Shown piece by piece: positions 42,059 to 51,350 of a stretch of DNA of 64,000 nt. The stretch is from contig JAJRZD010000059.1 of NCBI GenBank assembly GCA_024275415.1, forward strand, positions 22,169-86,168. The letters run 5' to 3'. Both the position numbers and the translations under genes were made by a program. Below the pieces are notes generated by a model, which had not been told where the DNA came from, ran no database searches, and saw only the letters and a program-made list of their open reading frames with translations. Numbering within the stretch: position 1 is the first letter of the stretch; each line of letters starts with the position of its first letter. Source of the DNA: an archaeon (GTDB lineage Archaea > Asgardarchaeota > Thorarchaeia > Thorarchaeales > Thorarchaeaceae).

Positions 42059-43408
42059 CTATCGCTTGAGTCGTTTTCGAGCGGCATCTGCGGACTGCAC
42101 TAGTGGATCCCAAGTGTCGCAGATTGCTGGAGCATAGCAGTTCTCGAAATCGAACAGCTCGACCACATCTATGCCCTGCTGTATCCCCAACGTCAACACA
42201 TTGATTCGCATCGCAGCATCTTCCATGCCGACCAGCTGTCCGCCCACGAGCTTGCCAGACTCCTTGTCATAGTAGGTCTTGACTTTCAGCTCTTTCCCGC
42301 CTGTGAAGTACGGGGGTTTCGTGCTACCCTTAATCGAGCCTTTGGTCACAGAAACCTCGAACCGCCTTGCCATGTCCTCAGTGAGGCCGGTGCTGGCGAT
42401 CTCCAGACCGAAGAGCTTGGTGACCTTCGCACCGACAATCCCTGGAAAGATGGCATCACCACCCGCAGCATTGATCCCAGCGACCCGAGCTTGTCTGACT
42501 GCGACAGTCCCGAGACCTCCAGACATGGGTTTCCGGGTTATGAACTCGACATGTTCCGCACAATCGCCACAGGCATAGACGCCCTCAAGATTGGTTTCCA
42601 TTCGCTCATTAACAACAATGCCCTTCGTTGAACCCAACTGCACGCCAATCTTCTCTGCGAGTTCTGTATTGGCTCGTACTCCAGTAGCGACCACAACAAA
42701 GTCTGCTGGAACGACCCTCTCTTCATCAGATTGTCGGTCAACGACTTTCACACCAGTGGGCGTAGCATCGCCGATGACTTCCTGTGCCGCGGTATTCGTC
42801 AGGATGTTCAGTCCATGCTCAGCACAGTGTCTTTCGACAATCATTGCGAAGTCGGGATCTACCATTGCAAGCAGGATATTCGGGAGGAATTCAACTACTG
42901 TTACATCAAGCCCCCGTTCCTTGAAAGCTTCCGCAATCTCCATGCCAACGAGACCACCACCAATGACCACAGCATGCTTCGCTTTATCTAGCTCAGCTGC
43001 AAGGGCCTTGGCATCGTCTAATGTCCTTAGTCCATAGACACGATCCTTATCGAGTCCCTTTATCGGTGGGTCTGCGTTCCGTGCACCCGTTGCAAAAATC
43101 AGCGTATCATACTGAAGTTCGCCGCCCTCATAGTGAATCGTCTTCTTGTCATGGTCGATAGCAGACACTGTAGTTCCAAGTTTTGCGTCAACCTTGATCA
43201 TATCCCAGTTGTCGGGAGGCATCAACACAAGATCGTCGAACTCACGAACCTTCCCAGAGATTGTATAGGGAAGCCCACATCGTGAGTACTGAGAATATGC
43301 CTCACTATTGAAGACAGTGACGTCAACCTTGCGGTTGTATTTCCGTGCCTGCATCGCAGCAGTCGCACCTGCAGCGCCACATCCGATGATGACGATCCGT
43401 TCAGCCAT
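42059..43408 (-). CDS. NADH oxidase / CoA-disulfide reductase-type flavoprotein
   Basis: The 449-residue protein has an FAD motif IVIIGCGAAGATAA, the active-site Cys44 in YSRCGLPY, an NAD motif VVIGGGLVGMEIAEAF near residue 150, and VYACGDCAE before a C-terminal dimerisation domain. This is the single-cysteine branch of pyridine nucleotide-disulfide oxidoreductases, including NADH oxidases, CoA-disulfide reductases and polysulfide reductases. The exact substrate cannot be told. ATG 43408 is preferred because GGAG lies eight bases upstream; an in-frame ATG at 43447 is less likely. Confidence 0.9.
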   Translation of the reverse strand: MAERIVIIGCGAAGATAAMQARKYNRKVDVTVFNSEAYSQYSRCGLPYTISGKVREFDDLVLMPPDNWDMIKVDAKLGTTVSAIDHDKKTIHYEGGELQYDTLIFATGARNADPPIKGLDKDRVYGLRTLDDAKALAAELDKAKHAVVIGGGLVGMEIAEAFKERGLDVTVVEFLPNILLAMVDPDFAMIVERHCAEHGLNILTNTAAQEVIGDATPTGVKVVDRQSDEERVVPADFVVVATGVRANTELAEKIGVQLGSTKGIVVNERMETNLEGVYACGDCAEHVEFITRKPMSGGLGTVAVRQARVAGINAAGGDAIFPGIVGAKVTKLFGLEIASTGLTEDMARRFEVSVTKGSIKGSTKPPYFTGGKELKVKTYYDKESGKLVGGQLVGMEDAAMRINVLTLGIQQGIDVVELFDFENCYAPAICDTWDPLVQSADAARKRLKR

Positions 43409-43696
43409 TGATGATATCTCCTGAGCATTCCCACAAACAACACCCATTTCAGGTTTTCCAAATAACCTGTGTATTATAACAAACGGAGAATGACTTCATC
43501 CACAAGAAACTCTTGCGTTTTGTTTCTCTCCTCCAGCATCAACACTCCTTCAGGACTCGATGAGCAATCATGACGTATTGAAACAACCATCAAGCCAGCC
43601 GGTCGGAAAAACCTCGTTCTACAAAGGTGATGGCAAGAACTATCGCAGGTCATTGTTGAATATAGATAAGATATGTCAGCAACGAATTCAATGATG

Positions 43697-43717
43697 AAGG
43701 GGGAGCCAGTCCCCCTT
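43697..43717. terminator. G-rich hairpin after 43728-45311
   Basis: AAGGGGGA and TCCCCCTT form a perfect 8-bp stem around a 5-base loop, about 10 bases after the stop of the minus-strand gene. There is no T tail on that side. It resembles the hairpin at 49252-49271. Confidence 0.5.
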
Positions 43718-43727
43718 GCGTCATGGA

Positions 43728-45311
43728 CTATTGTTTCTCTTTCTCCAGTTCCTCTGGAGTGAGTTGGTTTGAACCATCCTCGGGGTCAGAAGATTCAGGC
43801 TCGGTCTTCGATCCTTCATCCTCCTCTTCGTCTGTTGATTCAGGCTCGCCTGCTGCCTCGGTAGATTCAGCAGGTTCCTCATCGGCAGGCTCAGAAGGCA
43901 CATCACCCTTCTGCTCAGCCTCTGTTGGCATCATCTTCCCACCAGCTTCTACTTCCTTACGCAGCTTCTCAATCTGTATCTTACGAGCGAAGTAAAGAGC
44001 CACAATCACAGCTAGGGACATCCCTGCACCGACGATGGTGAGGGTTGTCTGGAACTGGCTTGATGCACCACCCAAGAGCTGTTGCCATGTAAGGATGAGG
44101 AACATCAGTCCCCCAATATTGATGACGAAGCTCTTGAAGGGAGTGTCAATCTTCTTTATCTCTGTCACGTCGGTGTCAACCATTGCCGCGCCGATGACCC
44201 CAGCGTTGTACTGATTAGATTTGATCTTCTTTGCCAGTTTCTGGATGGAGAGTGACTTCTTTTTCCCCATGACCTTCACTGCCCTCTCGGTTCTACCAAT
44301 GAGCAGCTCGGTATATGCATCCCGTGCCTGGTCTTCACCTATTTTGCATTTCTTGCAGGTGTTAGTTTTCTTGTCCCAGTTCCTCTTGCACTTCGGACAT
44401 TTATCACCAGGCCATGCATCAGGCGCCACAGCACGTAGGCGTTGACGGATGATGTATTCGCTGACAGCAGAGTCCTCCCTTTCTGTGGTTTCCTCTCCTT
44501 CCTTCTTCTTCTTTTTCTTGACCCTGACATAAGAAGCCACTATCGAGAACAGGAGGGGCAATGCTCCAAGCACTGTCAGGTTGGGCAACGAACGGATTTC
44601 GGAGGCTTTCTTCTGAATGCTCCGAACCTTGTGAGCGGTCTGAATGCCATCAAACAGCGCCTTGATGTTGCCTCCAATCCCAGCAACGGCACCTACCGTC
44701 GATACTGTGGTAGCAATTCCAGCCACTGAAGTAACAACATCAAGGAAGTCGTCTGCCTCTAGGCGTAGATAAAATTCCTTGCTTATCTGATGGAGTACGG
44801 AAGACCGGGCAGCATCTGTGGGATCGACCTCTGAATAAAAGAAATTCATACGAGCCTCAAAAACTCCAGTGATAAGATCGACAGGTCCCGCCCGCAGGTA
44901 ATCGCTAAGGTTGAACGAGTAGGTCACTGGTGGAGGATCAAAGGCAGGATCATTCGACACAAGCACAGTGGTCGAGTTGTCATATGGGCTCTGGATCACA
45001 ATCGGCAATATAGGAATATCATTATAGTAGAAAACGATGCTTCCATTCATCAAGAGGGGCACATCATTCGTCACATTGATGTCCATGTACAATTCCACAG
45101 GGCCAGATTTAGGGATGACGATAGCATTTGTATCCGAATCCGCATTCATAATAGAAACGCCATCGAAGCGGATATCGACATGTAGTTTCTCATCCTCGAT
45201 CCACGAGCCTCCGTAGGTATCAGCCTGAACTGAGTTTATTCCACTAACAAACACGAGGACGAAAAATCCAATTAATAGTAAATAGGCAATCCGTAAATGG
45301 GAGCGTGCCAC
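43728..45311 (-). CDS. Multi-domain membrane protein with internal zinc ribbon and acidic tail
   Basis: The 527-residue protein has a signal peptide or first span (residues 7-27) and an extracellular domain of about 170 residues with several N-glycosylation-type sites. Glycine-rich hydrophobic segments follow. A cytosolic zinc ribbon (CPKCKRNWDKKTNTCKKCK) comes next, after a lysine run, then two more membrane spans near residues 405-455. The tail is very acidic, rich in Glu, Ser and Pro. No family is recognised. It may act as a surface sensor or scaffold, but that is inference. Confidence 0.6.
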   Translation of the reverse strand: MARSHLRIAYLLLIGFFVLVFVSGINSVQADTYGGSWIEDEKLHVDIRFDGVSIMNADSDTNAIVIPKSGPVELYMDINVTNDVPLLMNGSIVFYYNDIPILPIVIQSPYDNSTTVLVSNDPAFDPPPVTYSFNLSDYLRAGPVDLITGVFEARMNFFYSEVDPTDAARSSVLHQISKEFYLRLEADDFLDVVTSVAGIATTVSTVGAVAGIGGNIKALFDGIQTAHKVRSIQKKASEIRSLPNLTVLGALPLLFSIVASYVRVKKKKKKEGEETTEREDSAVSEYIIRQRLRAVAPDAWPGDKCPKCKRNWDKKTNTCKKCKIGEDQARDAYTELLIGRTERAVKVMGKKKSLSIQKLAKKIKSNQYNAGVIGAAMVDTDVTEIKKIDTPFKSFVINIGGLMFLILTWQQLLGGASSQFQTTLTIVGAGMSLAVIVALYFARKIQIEKLRKEVEAGGKMMPTEAEQKGDVPSEPADEEPAESTEAAGEPESTDEEEDEGSKTEPESSDPEDGSNQLTPEELEKEKQ

Positions 45312-45390
45312 ACGATAACCTCCATAATCAAGAGGGTTAAGTAGTATCGCCTATTCTGAAAAGGGTTTTGATGATTGATAGGTGCAAGTC

Positions 45391-45783
45391 CTAGAGGGTT
45401 CTTGCAATGTCAGCAATCTTCTTTGCGATGCTGTGGAACCCTTCGCTCTTCTTCATTATGCCTTTCGCTCCAGCCAATTGTGCAGCTGCTATCAGCTCCG
45501 GTGAGAGATACGCGGTCATTAGATAGATATTCTTCAATCCCATGCTGGACAGTTCTGCTGATACCTCTAATCCGCCGACCCTGGGCATACGGTAATCAAG
45601 TATCGTGATGTCGGGGAGTACATGTTCCCTTCCGGATTCAATCCGTTCCCGTATAGTATCAATCGTTTCCTCACCACTTGCACTAGACTCCACAATAAAA
45701 TCATCGAGGAACCTCCTGAGATAAATCCCGATGAGCTTGGGGACTGCAGCATCGTCATCAACGAGCAGAATACGAATGGTCAT
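45391..45783 (-). CDS. Stand-alone response regulator receiver protein
   Basis: The 130-residue protein is a single receiver domain: LLVDDDAAVPK with the acidic pocket, the phospho-acceptor Asp63 in ILDYRMP, Thr in LMTAY and Lys in GIMKKSEG. There is no output domain and no histidine kinase in the window. It probably relays a signal by protein contact. It ends 79 bases upstream of the start of the membrane protein gene at 43728-45311. Confidence 0.92.
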   Translation of the reverse strand: MTIRILLVDDDAAVPKLIGIYLRRFLDDFIVESSASGEETIDTIRERIESGREHVLPDITILDYRMPRVGGLEVSAELSSMGLKNIYLMTAYLSPELIAAAQLAGAKGIMKKSEGFHSIAKKIADIARTL

Positions 45784-46330
45784 GCAGATTCAAAACTCAT
45801 GCAGCATATCCTACTTATCAATTGTACTGAAGTAGTGTTGGTAATATATGCAAAAAACTTGTAAGAGGTTGTAGATAACATGGATCTCGTGTCAGAAATC
45901 TAGTGTGTGCTTACATAATGTATTTGAAGGGCTGGGATTTGGGGTGTCCCTAGCACACTTTCGGCCTCATAGTTATCCCGTTGCTGCCCATTGGGAGGCG
46001 AACACACTGTTATACAAGCTGTGTAAATAATAGTGTACTGTACTGGTTAACATATTGCCAAATTGTGTTGAATCTAGTGTGGCCCGAACCGAAAATAGAG
46101 CGATTTTAGAAGTAGGATTAACGATGCTAAGATTCTATGCAGACTTGCATTTGTTTGAAATCAAGTCGTTCATAAAAGGTAGTATGCTTCTAGACCCTCA
46201 GCGGATAATCCCTCAAGTAGTTCGGTTATTCTTTGGTCTACTCAGTAGTCGGATGTGATTTCTTGCAATCACATTTATATATTTGGTAGATATACAAACT
46301 TCAGAAAAATGATATAGAGGGCATTGCTCA
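45784..46330. other. 547-base region, mostly intergenic, with promoter
   Basis: It contains one weak plus-strand frame (46055-46258, listed separately). A TATA-like TTTATATATTTGG lies near 46270, about 60 bases before the 958-residue gene. No RNA gene or repeat was seen. Confidence 0.4.
46055..46258 (+). CDS. Possible 67-residue protein
   Basis: A TTG-started frame encodes a peptide of credible composition (ILEVGLTMLRFYADLHLFEI, VVRLFFGLLSSRM). There is no homology and no ribosome site. It may be a gene remnant or chance frame. Confidence 0.22.
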   Translation: MPNCVESSVARTENRAILEVGLTMLRFYADLHLFEIKSFIKGSMLLDPQRIIPQVVRLFFGLLSSRM

Positions 46331-49207
46331 ATGTTGTCGATTGTTCAGGATATTTTGAAAGATATTTCTGGTATTCATCCCGACATAACTTTGAAGAATC
46401 AGATACTCTCGTTGGCTGGAACTATCACCGCAACGATAGGACTGGTATTTTGTGAGAGCACTATAGGTTATGCGTGGGAAAAAATCGAATGGGTCAACAA
46501 TCAATTCAATGTGGCAGTCATATTTTATTTTTCCATATTTTGGCTAGTCATTGTTCTAAGTAACCTAAATAGGCCTTTAGTTGTTCCATTCTTTTTGCTG
46601 GTTTCTGAGGCATTAAGATATTATTATTACCAATTACTATCCCAAATAGAATATGAATTAATGTCATTGATCATGTCTACAGTAGCACTTGTAGGGGGTA
46701 TCATTCTCACAAAAATAGATTACCGCAGCATAATCGGTTCATTTCGAGAGCAATCACATTTATTGAAATCCATGCATAATATAACTTTGATAGCATCGCT
46801 TGTTGCTTGGATTAGTTTGTATATTTCAGGTCATTTCATTGAAACGTGGATTAACATTATCATCTCGTTTGCGACCATCGGGCTGACGATATCATATGCT
46901 ACAAAGAATAAGACATTGAACATCGTGTTTTTACTTAATTACATTCTGGCATTAGGAGTCGTTGTCTTTATTCTCAGCAATTTAGTTTATAATGGGATTA
47001 TTCTATTAGTTACATCTACATCCCAATGGATTGCATTTGTTTTTGCCGTGTCTACATTTGCTGGTTATCTTGTGAGCGAATGCATCAACCTAGAAAAAAT
47101 GATGAGATGGTTTTTAATAGCACTAATGATTCTCTCTACCGCAATAATCTTGCTTCCTGTTTCAGTAGTTCTTGTTTATTCATTCACATCACATAGTTCA
47201 ACGGCAGTCGTGCCTGTCATTGAGTTAGTCATATTCATTAGTCAATTGATTGTCATACTTGGATTTGGTATATATTATCACCACCCAGATAAACAACGGG
47301 CATTCATTTTCTTTGCAATTGGATATTATTCATTCATCACATATTTCCCTATCCTTACCCCGATAGGAATATCATACTATGCATATGATGGTTTATTCAA
47401 TTTGTTATTTCAGGAAACCCATGGAGTATTAGTAACCGCTACCTTGACACTTTTAGTATTGGTGTTAATCAGCAGTAGAAACAATGTAGGATTTGAAATC
47501 CTCGAGCTTAATCTTGATACGATCAAATTCCGAATAGAGAAAATGCACAAAAAAGAGATAACTTTTGACACGCCAAAGGAAAGAAAATCATTACAAAATA
47601 GAATACAAAAGGACTATGATACAATTGAATTAATGCTTGCGGAGTTGGCGGAACATCACAACATAACCCCCTCCATATCAGAATCATGCGATAAGATGAG
47701 GGCGTTACTTGATAAAACATACGACAAAATCATGCAACAGGTAAAAGATCGAAACAAGATACTAGCCATGGCGAACAGACTCGATGAGGAACTGCTTACA
47801 GAAATCAAGAATGCCGATGATGTTTCAAGACCACTAACCATTAGGCTTGAAGCTCTTCAGAGAAAACTTGCTGAAACAGTGAGAAAAACAGACACGATTC
47901 CCGAACCACCAAAGTGGATTCTAAAGACGTTACAGAAAGCTCGAAGAAAAATTAAATTCTTGGAAAAGTATCCAGCCCACAATAGTTCAAGGGTACCTCA
48001 GATTGTAGAAAGAATACCCGAAATAAAGACAACGGAAACATCAGCTGAGATATCGTCATCATCATCAGTTGCTACCGAAGATCCAATCACCGATGAGTTA
48101 AAGGAAATTAAAGTAACAAGAGGCTATGTCATTTCTGGGGGCACATTCCAATACAAGGTTAAAATTGAGAATAACACATCTTATGTCATTACCGACGTAG
48201 GTGTTTCAATAATTTCATATCCTGAAGATTGCATGGAGCTAGGAGAAGCGAGATTTCGTAAGATTTCCAAGATAGAACCGAAGGGATTCAGGTCTCTCGA
48301 ATTCACACTCATTCCTACAAAGGATTGCGTAAAAGGGGCAGTTCTTGCTAACGTATCCTTTGTGGATCACACTGGAAAGATGCAGTCCTACAATGTAGAA
48401 CCCCAAATCATACGTTCCGTATGTGACCTATTGATTCCACTAAAGACGTCACTAAGCCAATTTTACGATTTGCTTGATAAATGCCATGCGGATGGAACTA
48501 GGAAAGAAGAAAGAATAGAACAAAATGTGCAATCCATGTATCATAAGATAAAAAGTACTCTTCCCAGCATGAATTTCCACATCATTCATAGTGAATCAAA
48601 TAATATTGGAGGACAATTCTTTGGCACTGTAAGAGCTTCGGCGAAGGGAAAGTACAACCGTAACCAAATTATCCTTGAAATTATAGCAAGGGGATTCCTA
48701 GAAGAAGATGAGTGTCGGGTTACAATCAGTGCCTGTGGCGACAATCCTAACATGCTCCCAATAACTATAGTTGAAATGATAAAAGAATTTAGGAAAGATG
48801 TTCGTCAACTGAAAAGCTTGATGAGTGTAATTTACAAAAACACTGCTTCTCTGATGGATGCAGCAGGGGAGAGCCAACAGAATCAAGATTTAATCATGAA
48901 ACACCTCAAAAACATAGAAGCAAAGACTGATGCGAATTCTCTTTTCACAAAAGATTTTCTAACCAGTATCCATGATGCGCTAATGTCTGCTGAAAGTACG
49001 TCTAAGCAAAACGAAATTGTGCTTCAGGAAATACTTGATAAAGTCGACTTTTTAGCTGAGAAACACAAGCTACCAAAAAAGCTCCGAAATAGAATTTCAG
49101 GCAGCATTCGTTCATTGTCAAAATCTGTAGTAAAAGAAAGCACAGCATCTTTGCTCTGGGGGGCTGTAAGGGCAACATTAATCATACTTGGGTTTCAAAT
49201 CGTTTAG
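46331..49207 (+). CDS. Large AT-rich membrane protein with coiled-coil and beta domain
   Basis: The 958-residue protein has about eleven to twelve membrane spans in residues 20-390. A coiled-coil region follows (about 400-540), a Ser-rich linker, a CARDB-like beta domain (VISGGTFQYKVKIENNTSY) and a long helical C-terminus ending in a hydrophobic segment (SLLWGAVRATLIILGFQIV). The DNA is visibly more AT-rich and uses codons such as ATA, TTA and AGA more than its neighbours, which suggests transfer. No family is recognised; it could be a membrane sensor or a defence-type scaffold, but no enzymatic domain is visible. Confidence 0.6.
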   Translation: MLSIVQDILKDISGIHPDITLKNQILSLAGTITATIGLVFCESTIGYAWEKIEWVNNQFNVAVIFYFSIFWLVIVLSNLNRPLVVPFFLLVSEALRYYYYQLLSQIEYELMSLIMSTVALVGGIILTKIDYRSIIGSFREQSHLLKSMHNITLIASLVAWISLYISGHFIETWINIIISFATIGLTISYATKNKTLNIVFLLNYILALGVVVFILSNLVYNGIILLVTSTSQWIAFVFAVSTFAGYLVSECINLEKMMRWFLIALMILSTAIILLPVSVVLVYSFTSHSSTAVVPVIELVIFISQLIVILGFGIYYHHPDKQRAFIFFAIGYYSFITYFPILTPIGISYYAYDGLFNLLFQETHGVLVTATLTLLVLVLISSRNNVGFEILELNLDTIKFRIEKMHKKEITFDTPKERKSLQNRIQKDYDTIELMLAELAEHHNITPSISESCDKMRALLDKTYDKIMQQVKDRNKILAMANRLDEELLTEIKNADDVSRPLTIRLEALQRKLAETVRKTDTIPEPPKWILKTLQKARRKIKFLEKYPAHNSSRVPQIVERIPEIKTTETSAEISSSSSVATEDPITDELKEIKVTRGYVISGGTFQYKVKIENNTSYVITDVGVSIISYPEDCMELGEARFRKISKIEPKGFRSLEFTLIPTKDCVKGAVLANVSFVDHTGKMQSYNVEPQIIRSVCDLLIPLKTSLSQFYDLLDKCHADGTRKEERIEQNVQSMYHKIKSTLPSMNFHIIHSESNNIGGQFFGTVRASAKGKYNRNQIILEIIARGFLEEDECRVTISACGDNPNMLPITIVEMIKEFRKDVRQLKSLMSVIYKNTASLMDAAGESQQNQDLIMKHLKNIEAKTDANSLFTKDFLTSIHDALMSAESTSKQNEIVLQEILDKVDFLAEKHKLPKKLRNRISGSIRSLSKSVVKESTASLLWGAVRATLIILGFQIV

Positions 49208-49251
49208 AAATCTGGCTACTCGACAACCAAAATATATTTGGAAAATATTGG

Positions 49252-49271
49252 GAGGGGAGATTGCTCCCCTC
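49252..49271. terminator. G-rich hairpin between convergent genes
   Basis: GAGGGGAG and CTCCCCTC form a perfect 8-bp stem with a 4-base loop. It lies 45 bases after the 958-residue gene and 9 bases after the hydrogenase large-subunit stop, so it can serve both strands. Confidence 0.55.
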
Positions 49272-49279
49272 ACACTCGA

Positions 49280-50560
49280 CTAGATGACTTCGGTCATATG
49301 ACAAGAGCAACTGATACATGGGTCATATGCACGGATCAGTCTGTTCAGATTGAACATGATTTCATCTTTGTTCTTGCCTGCGATTTGCGGGAAGAATGCA
49401 CGGACATCCTCTTCCATGTTCACGTAATTCATGGTAGTAGGTGCGATTATGTCTGCCTTCGTCAAGAGACCCTTCTTATCAAACTCGTACGAGTGGACGA
49501 GCGAGCCGCGTGGTGCCTCTGTGATGTGAGTCCCTTTGCCCGCCTTGGGGATTACTTCGGGCTCATGCCACTCAAGGTCGGCCTTCAGAAGCCGTTCGAT
49601 TGTGTTCTCGGCCATTTCGAAGACCTGAGCAGTTTCAATGAGCTGTGCAGCATTGTTATGGAACGTGTTGTAGCTTGGCAGCTTTATCCCCAGTTGGTCA
49701 AGAACCTTCTTTGCAAACGGGAGCAGCAGATCCTTGTTGATATTCAGCCTCGCCAGCGCACCGACAAAGAATGCCTCGCCCTTGTGCTCACAAGCCTTTG
49801 CCTGACTGTAATCAGGAATCTTCTCCTGAATGTACTTCTTGTATTCTTCCACGGGCGCTCTGATACCGCTAAGAGTTGCAATATCCCCATCAACAAGAGC
49901 GTACTCGTCATCCCTGCGTAACGCCAAGAACTCAGTCTGTCGCTCGAATGGAATCTCGTCCAGAGTTGCCCAGACATCCACACACTTTTGCAGGTCTGCG
50001 CGTGCCTTGATCAGGCGGTACTTCATCTTTTCCAGTTCCTCCTTTTCAGGGTAGATGGAGAAACCGCCGACTTGCACGGAAACCTGATGAACCTCGCGCC
50101 CTCCAGTGAGAATCTGGATGTCGTTCCCAAGCTTCTTCAGTTTGAGTGCTATCTTGACGAGGTCTGGGAAGTCAGCCATGGCAGAGATTACGCTTTCATG
50201 ACCAACATAATCGGGAAGGGCGAGGTAGAGCGCATGGAGGATATGGGACTCGATATACTCGCCCCAGATGAGGAGCCTGCGGAGATCGATATCCTGCTCG
50301 GACACCTTGATTCCCATCGCTTTCTCCACTGCCATCGTAGAAACTATCCTATGGGATGCACTGCATATCGCACATATCCGACAAGCGATCTCGGGCACTT
50401 CTCTGAATTCGCGTCCAACGAGGAATGCCTCGAAGAGTCGAGCACCTTCGTCCACAGACATTTTGACATCCACAAGTTTCTTGCCTTTGGTCGTCACATA
50501 GAGGGAGCCATGCCCTTCGACCCTAGCGATATGTTTCAATTCGATGTTGCTACTTGTCAT
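49280..50560 (-). CDS. hydA: [NiFe] hydrogenase (sulfhydrogenase) alpha, large subunit
   Basis: The 426-residue protein has the two nickel-binding ends: RICAICSASH at residues 61-70 and DPCISCSCH near the C-terminus. A five-residue tail (MTEVI) is presumably removed on maturation. Length and context fit group 3b bidirectional NAD(P)H-linked hydrogenases, first described as sulfhydrogenase. The enzyme interconverts NAD(P)H and protons with H2 and may reduce sulfur. It overlaps the small-subunit gene by one base and is last in the operon. No maturation protease is present in the window. Confidence 0.95.
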   Translation of the reverse strand: MTSSNIELKHIARVEGHGSLYVTTKGKKLVDVKMSVDEGARLFEAFLVGREFREVPEIACRICAICSASHRIVSTMAVEKAMGIKVSEQDIDLRRLLIWGEYIESHILHALYLALPDYVGHESVISAMADFPDLVKIALKLKKLGNDIQILTGGREVHQVSVQVGGFSIYPEKEELEKMKYRLIKARADLQKCVDVWATLDEIPFERQTEFLALRRDDEYALVDGDIATLSGIRAPVEEYKKYIQEKIPDYSQAKACEHKGEAFFVGALARLNINKDLLLPFAKKVLDQLGIKLPSYNTFHNNAAQLIETAQVFEMAENTIERLLKADLEWHEPEVIPKAGKGTHITEAPRGSLVHSYEFDKKGLLTKADIIAPTTMNYVNMEEDVRAFFPQIAGKNKDEIMFNLNRLIRAYDPCISCSCHMTEVI

Positions 50561-51339
50561 TAGAAAACCAACTCCTGGAATTCCTCCATGTCAGCCGTTG
50601 AGGGGCAATACTTCAAGAAGCGACGTTTGATCTCTTCGGGGGTCGCCCCTAGTTCCTGTAGTATCTTGTACTCGGCACCCCAATTCACCTGAGCCACAGG
50701 ACCACGACAGCCCTCACACACGGCACCATTGCTCGGGCATAGTGCATCACAACCAGCTTGGGTGACTGGCCCCATGCAGAACTTGCCTTCCTTGAGAAGG
50801 CATGCGTTCTCTCGGATACGGCATTCGTAACATACTGCAAAGTTAGGTATCTGGGGTGTCTTGCCAACGGCTAGTGCCTTTACTGCACGAACGAACTCGT
50901 TCTTATCCATCGGACACCCTGGCAGTGCCGCATCGACCTGTACGTAATGCGATACGGGCATAATCTTGTCCATGATGTCAAGATGGTCTGTCGTGTCGCC
51001 GTACACGGTCTTCTTCATCGCGCTTGTATCACGCAGATTCCTCATCGCAGGGAGACCACCATGTGTCGCGCATGACCCGATAGTGATGAGGATCTTGGAG
51101 TTCTCACGGATCTTCTTTATCCGCTCGATCTCGGACTTCTTGGCGATAGAGCCTTCAACTAACGCTATGTCCCAAGGACCCGGAGAGTTCTCAGCCTTTG
51201 CCATGACCCAAGTTGTGATATCAATCAACCCTATGAGGTCAACTATATGGTCCTCAAGGTTTAGGATATTCAACTGACAGCCAGCACATCCTGTGAATCC
51301 GAAGATGCCGACCTTTGGTTTTGCTTTCGCTTTTGCCAT
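50560..51339 (-). CDS. hydD: [NiFe] hydrogenase (sulfhydrogenase) delta, small subunit
   Basis: The 259-residue protein has the small-subunit Cys motifs GFTGCAGCQ, IGSCATHGG and ALPGCPMDK. It also has a Cys-rich C-terminal region (YECRIRENACLLKEGKFC, SNGAVCEGCRG) for further iron-sulfur clusters. It passes electrons between the gamma/beta module and the nickel site. Confidence 0.95.
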   Translation of the reverse strand: MAKAKAKPKVGIFGFTGCAGCQLNILNLEDHIVDLIGLIDITTWVMAKAENSPGPWDIALVEGSIAKKSEIERIKKIRENSKILITIGSCATHGGLPAMRNLRDTSAMKKTVYGDTTDHLDIMDKIMPVSHYVQVDAALPGCPMDKNEFVRAVKALAVGKTPQIPNFAVCYECRIRENACLLKEGKFCMGPVTQAGCDALCPSNGAVCEGCRGPVAQVNWGAEYKILQELGATPEEIKRRFLKYCPSTADMEEFQELVF

Positions 51340-51350
51340 CTCATGACCTC

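Noticed and set aside
49280..50560. Selenocysteine in the hydrogenase large subunit
   Set aside because: Both nickel-binding motifs contain ordinary Cys codons and no in-frame TGA.
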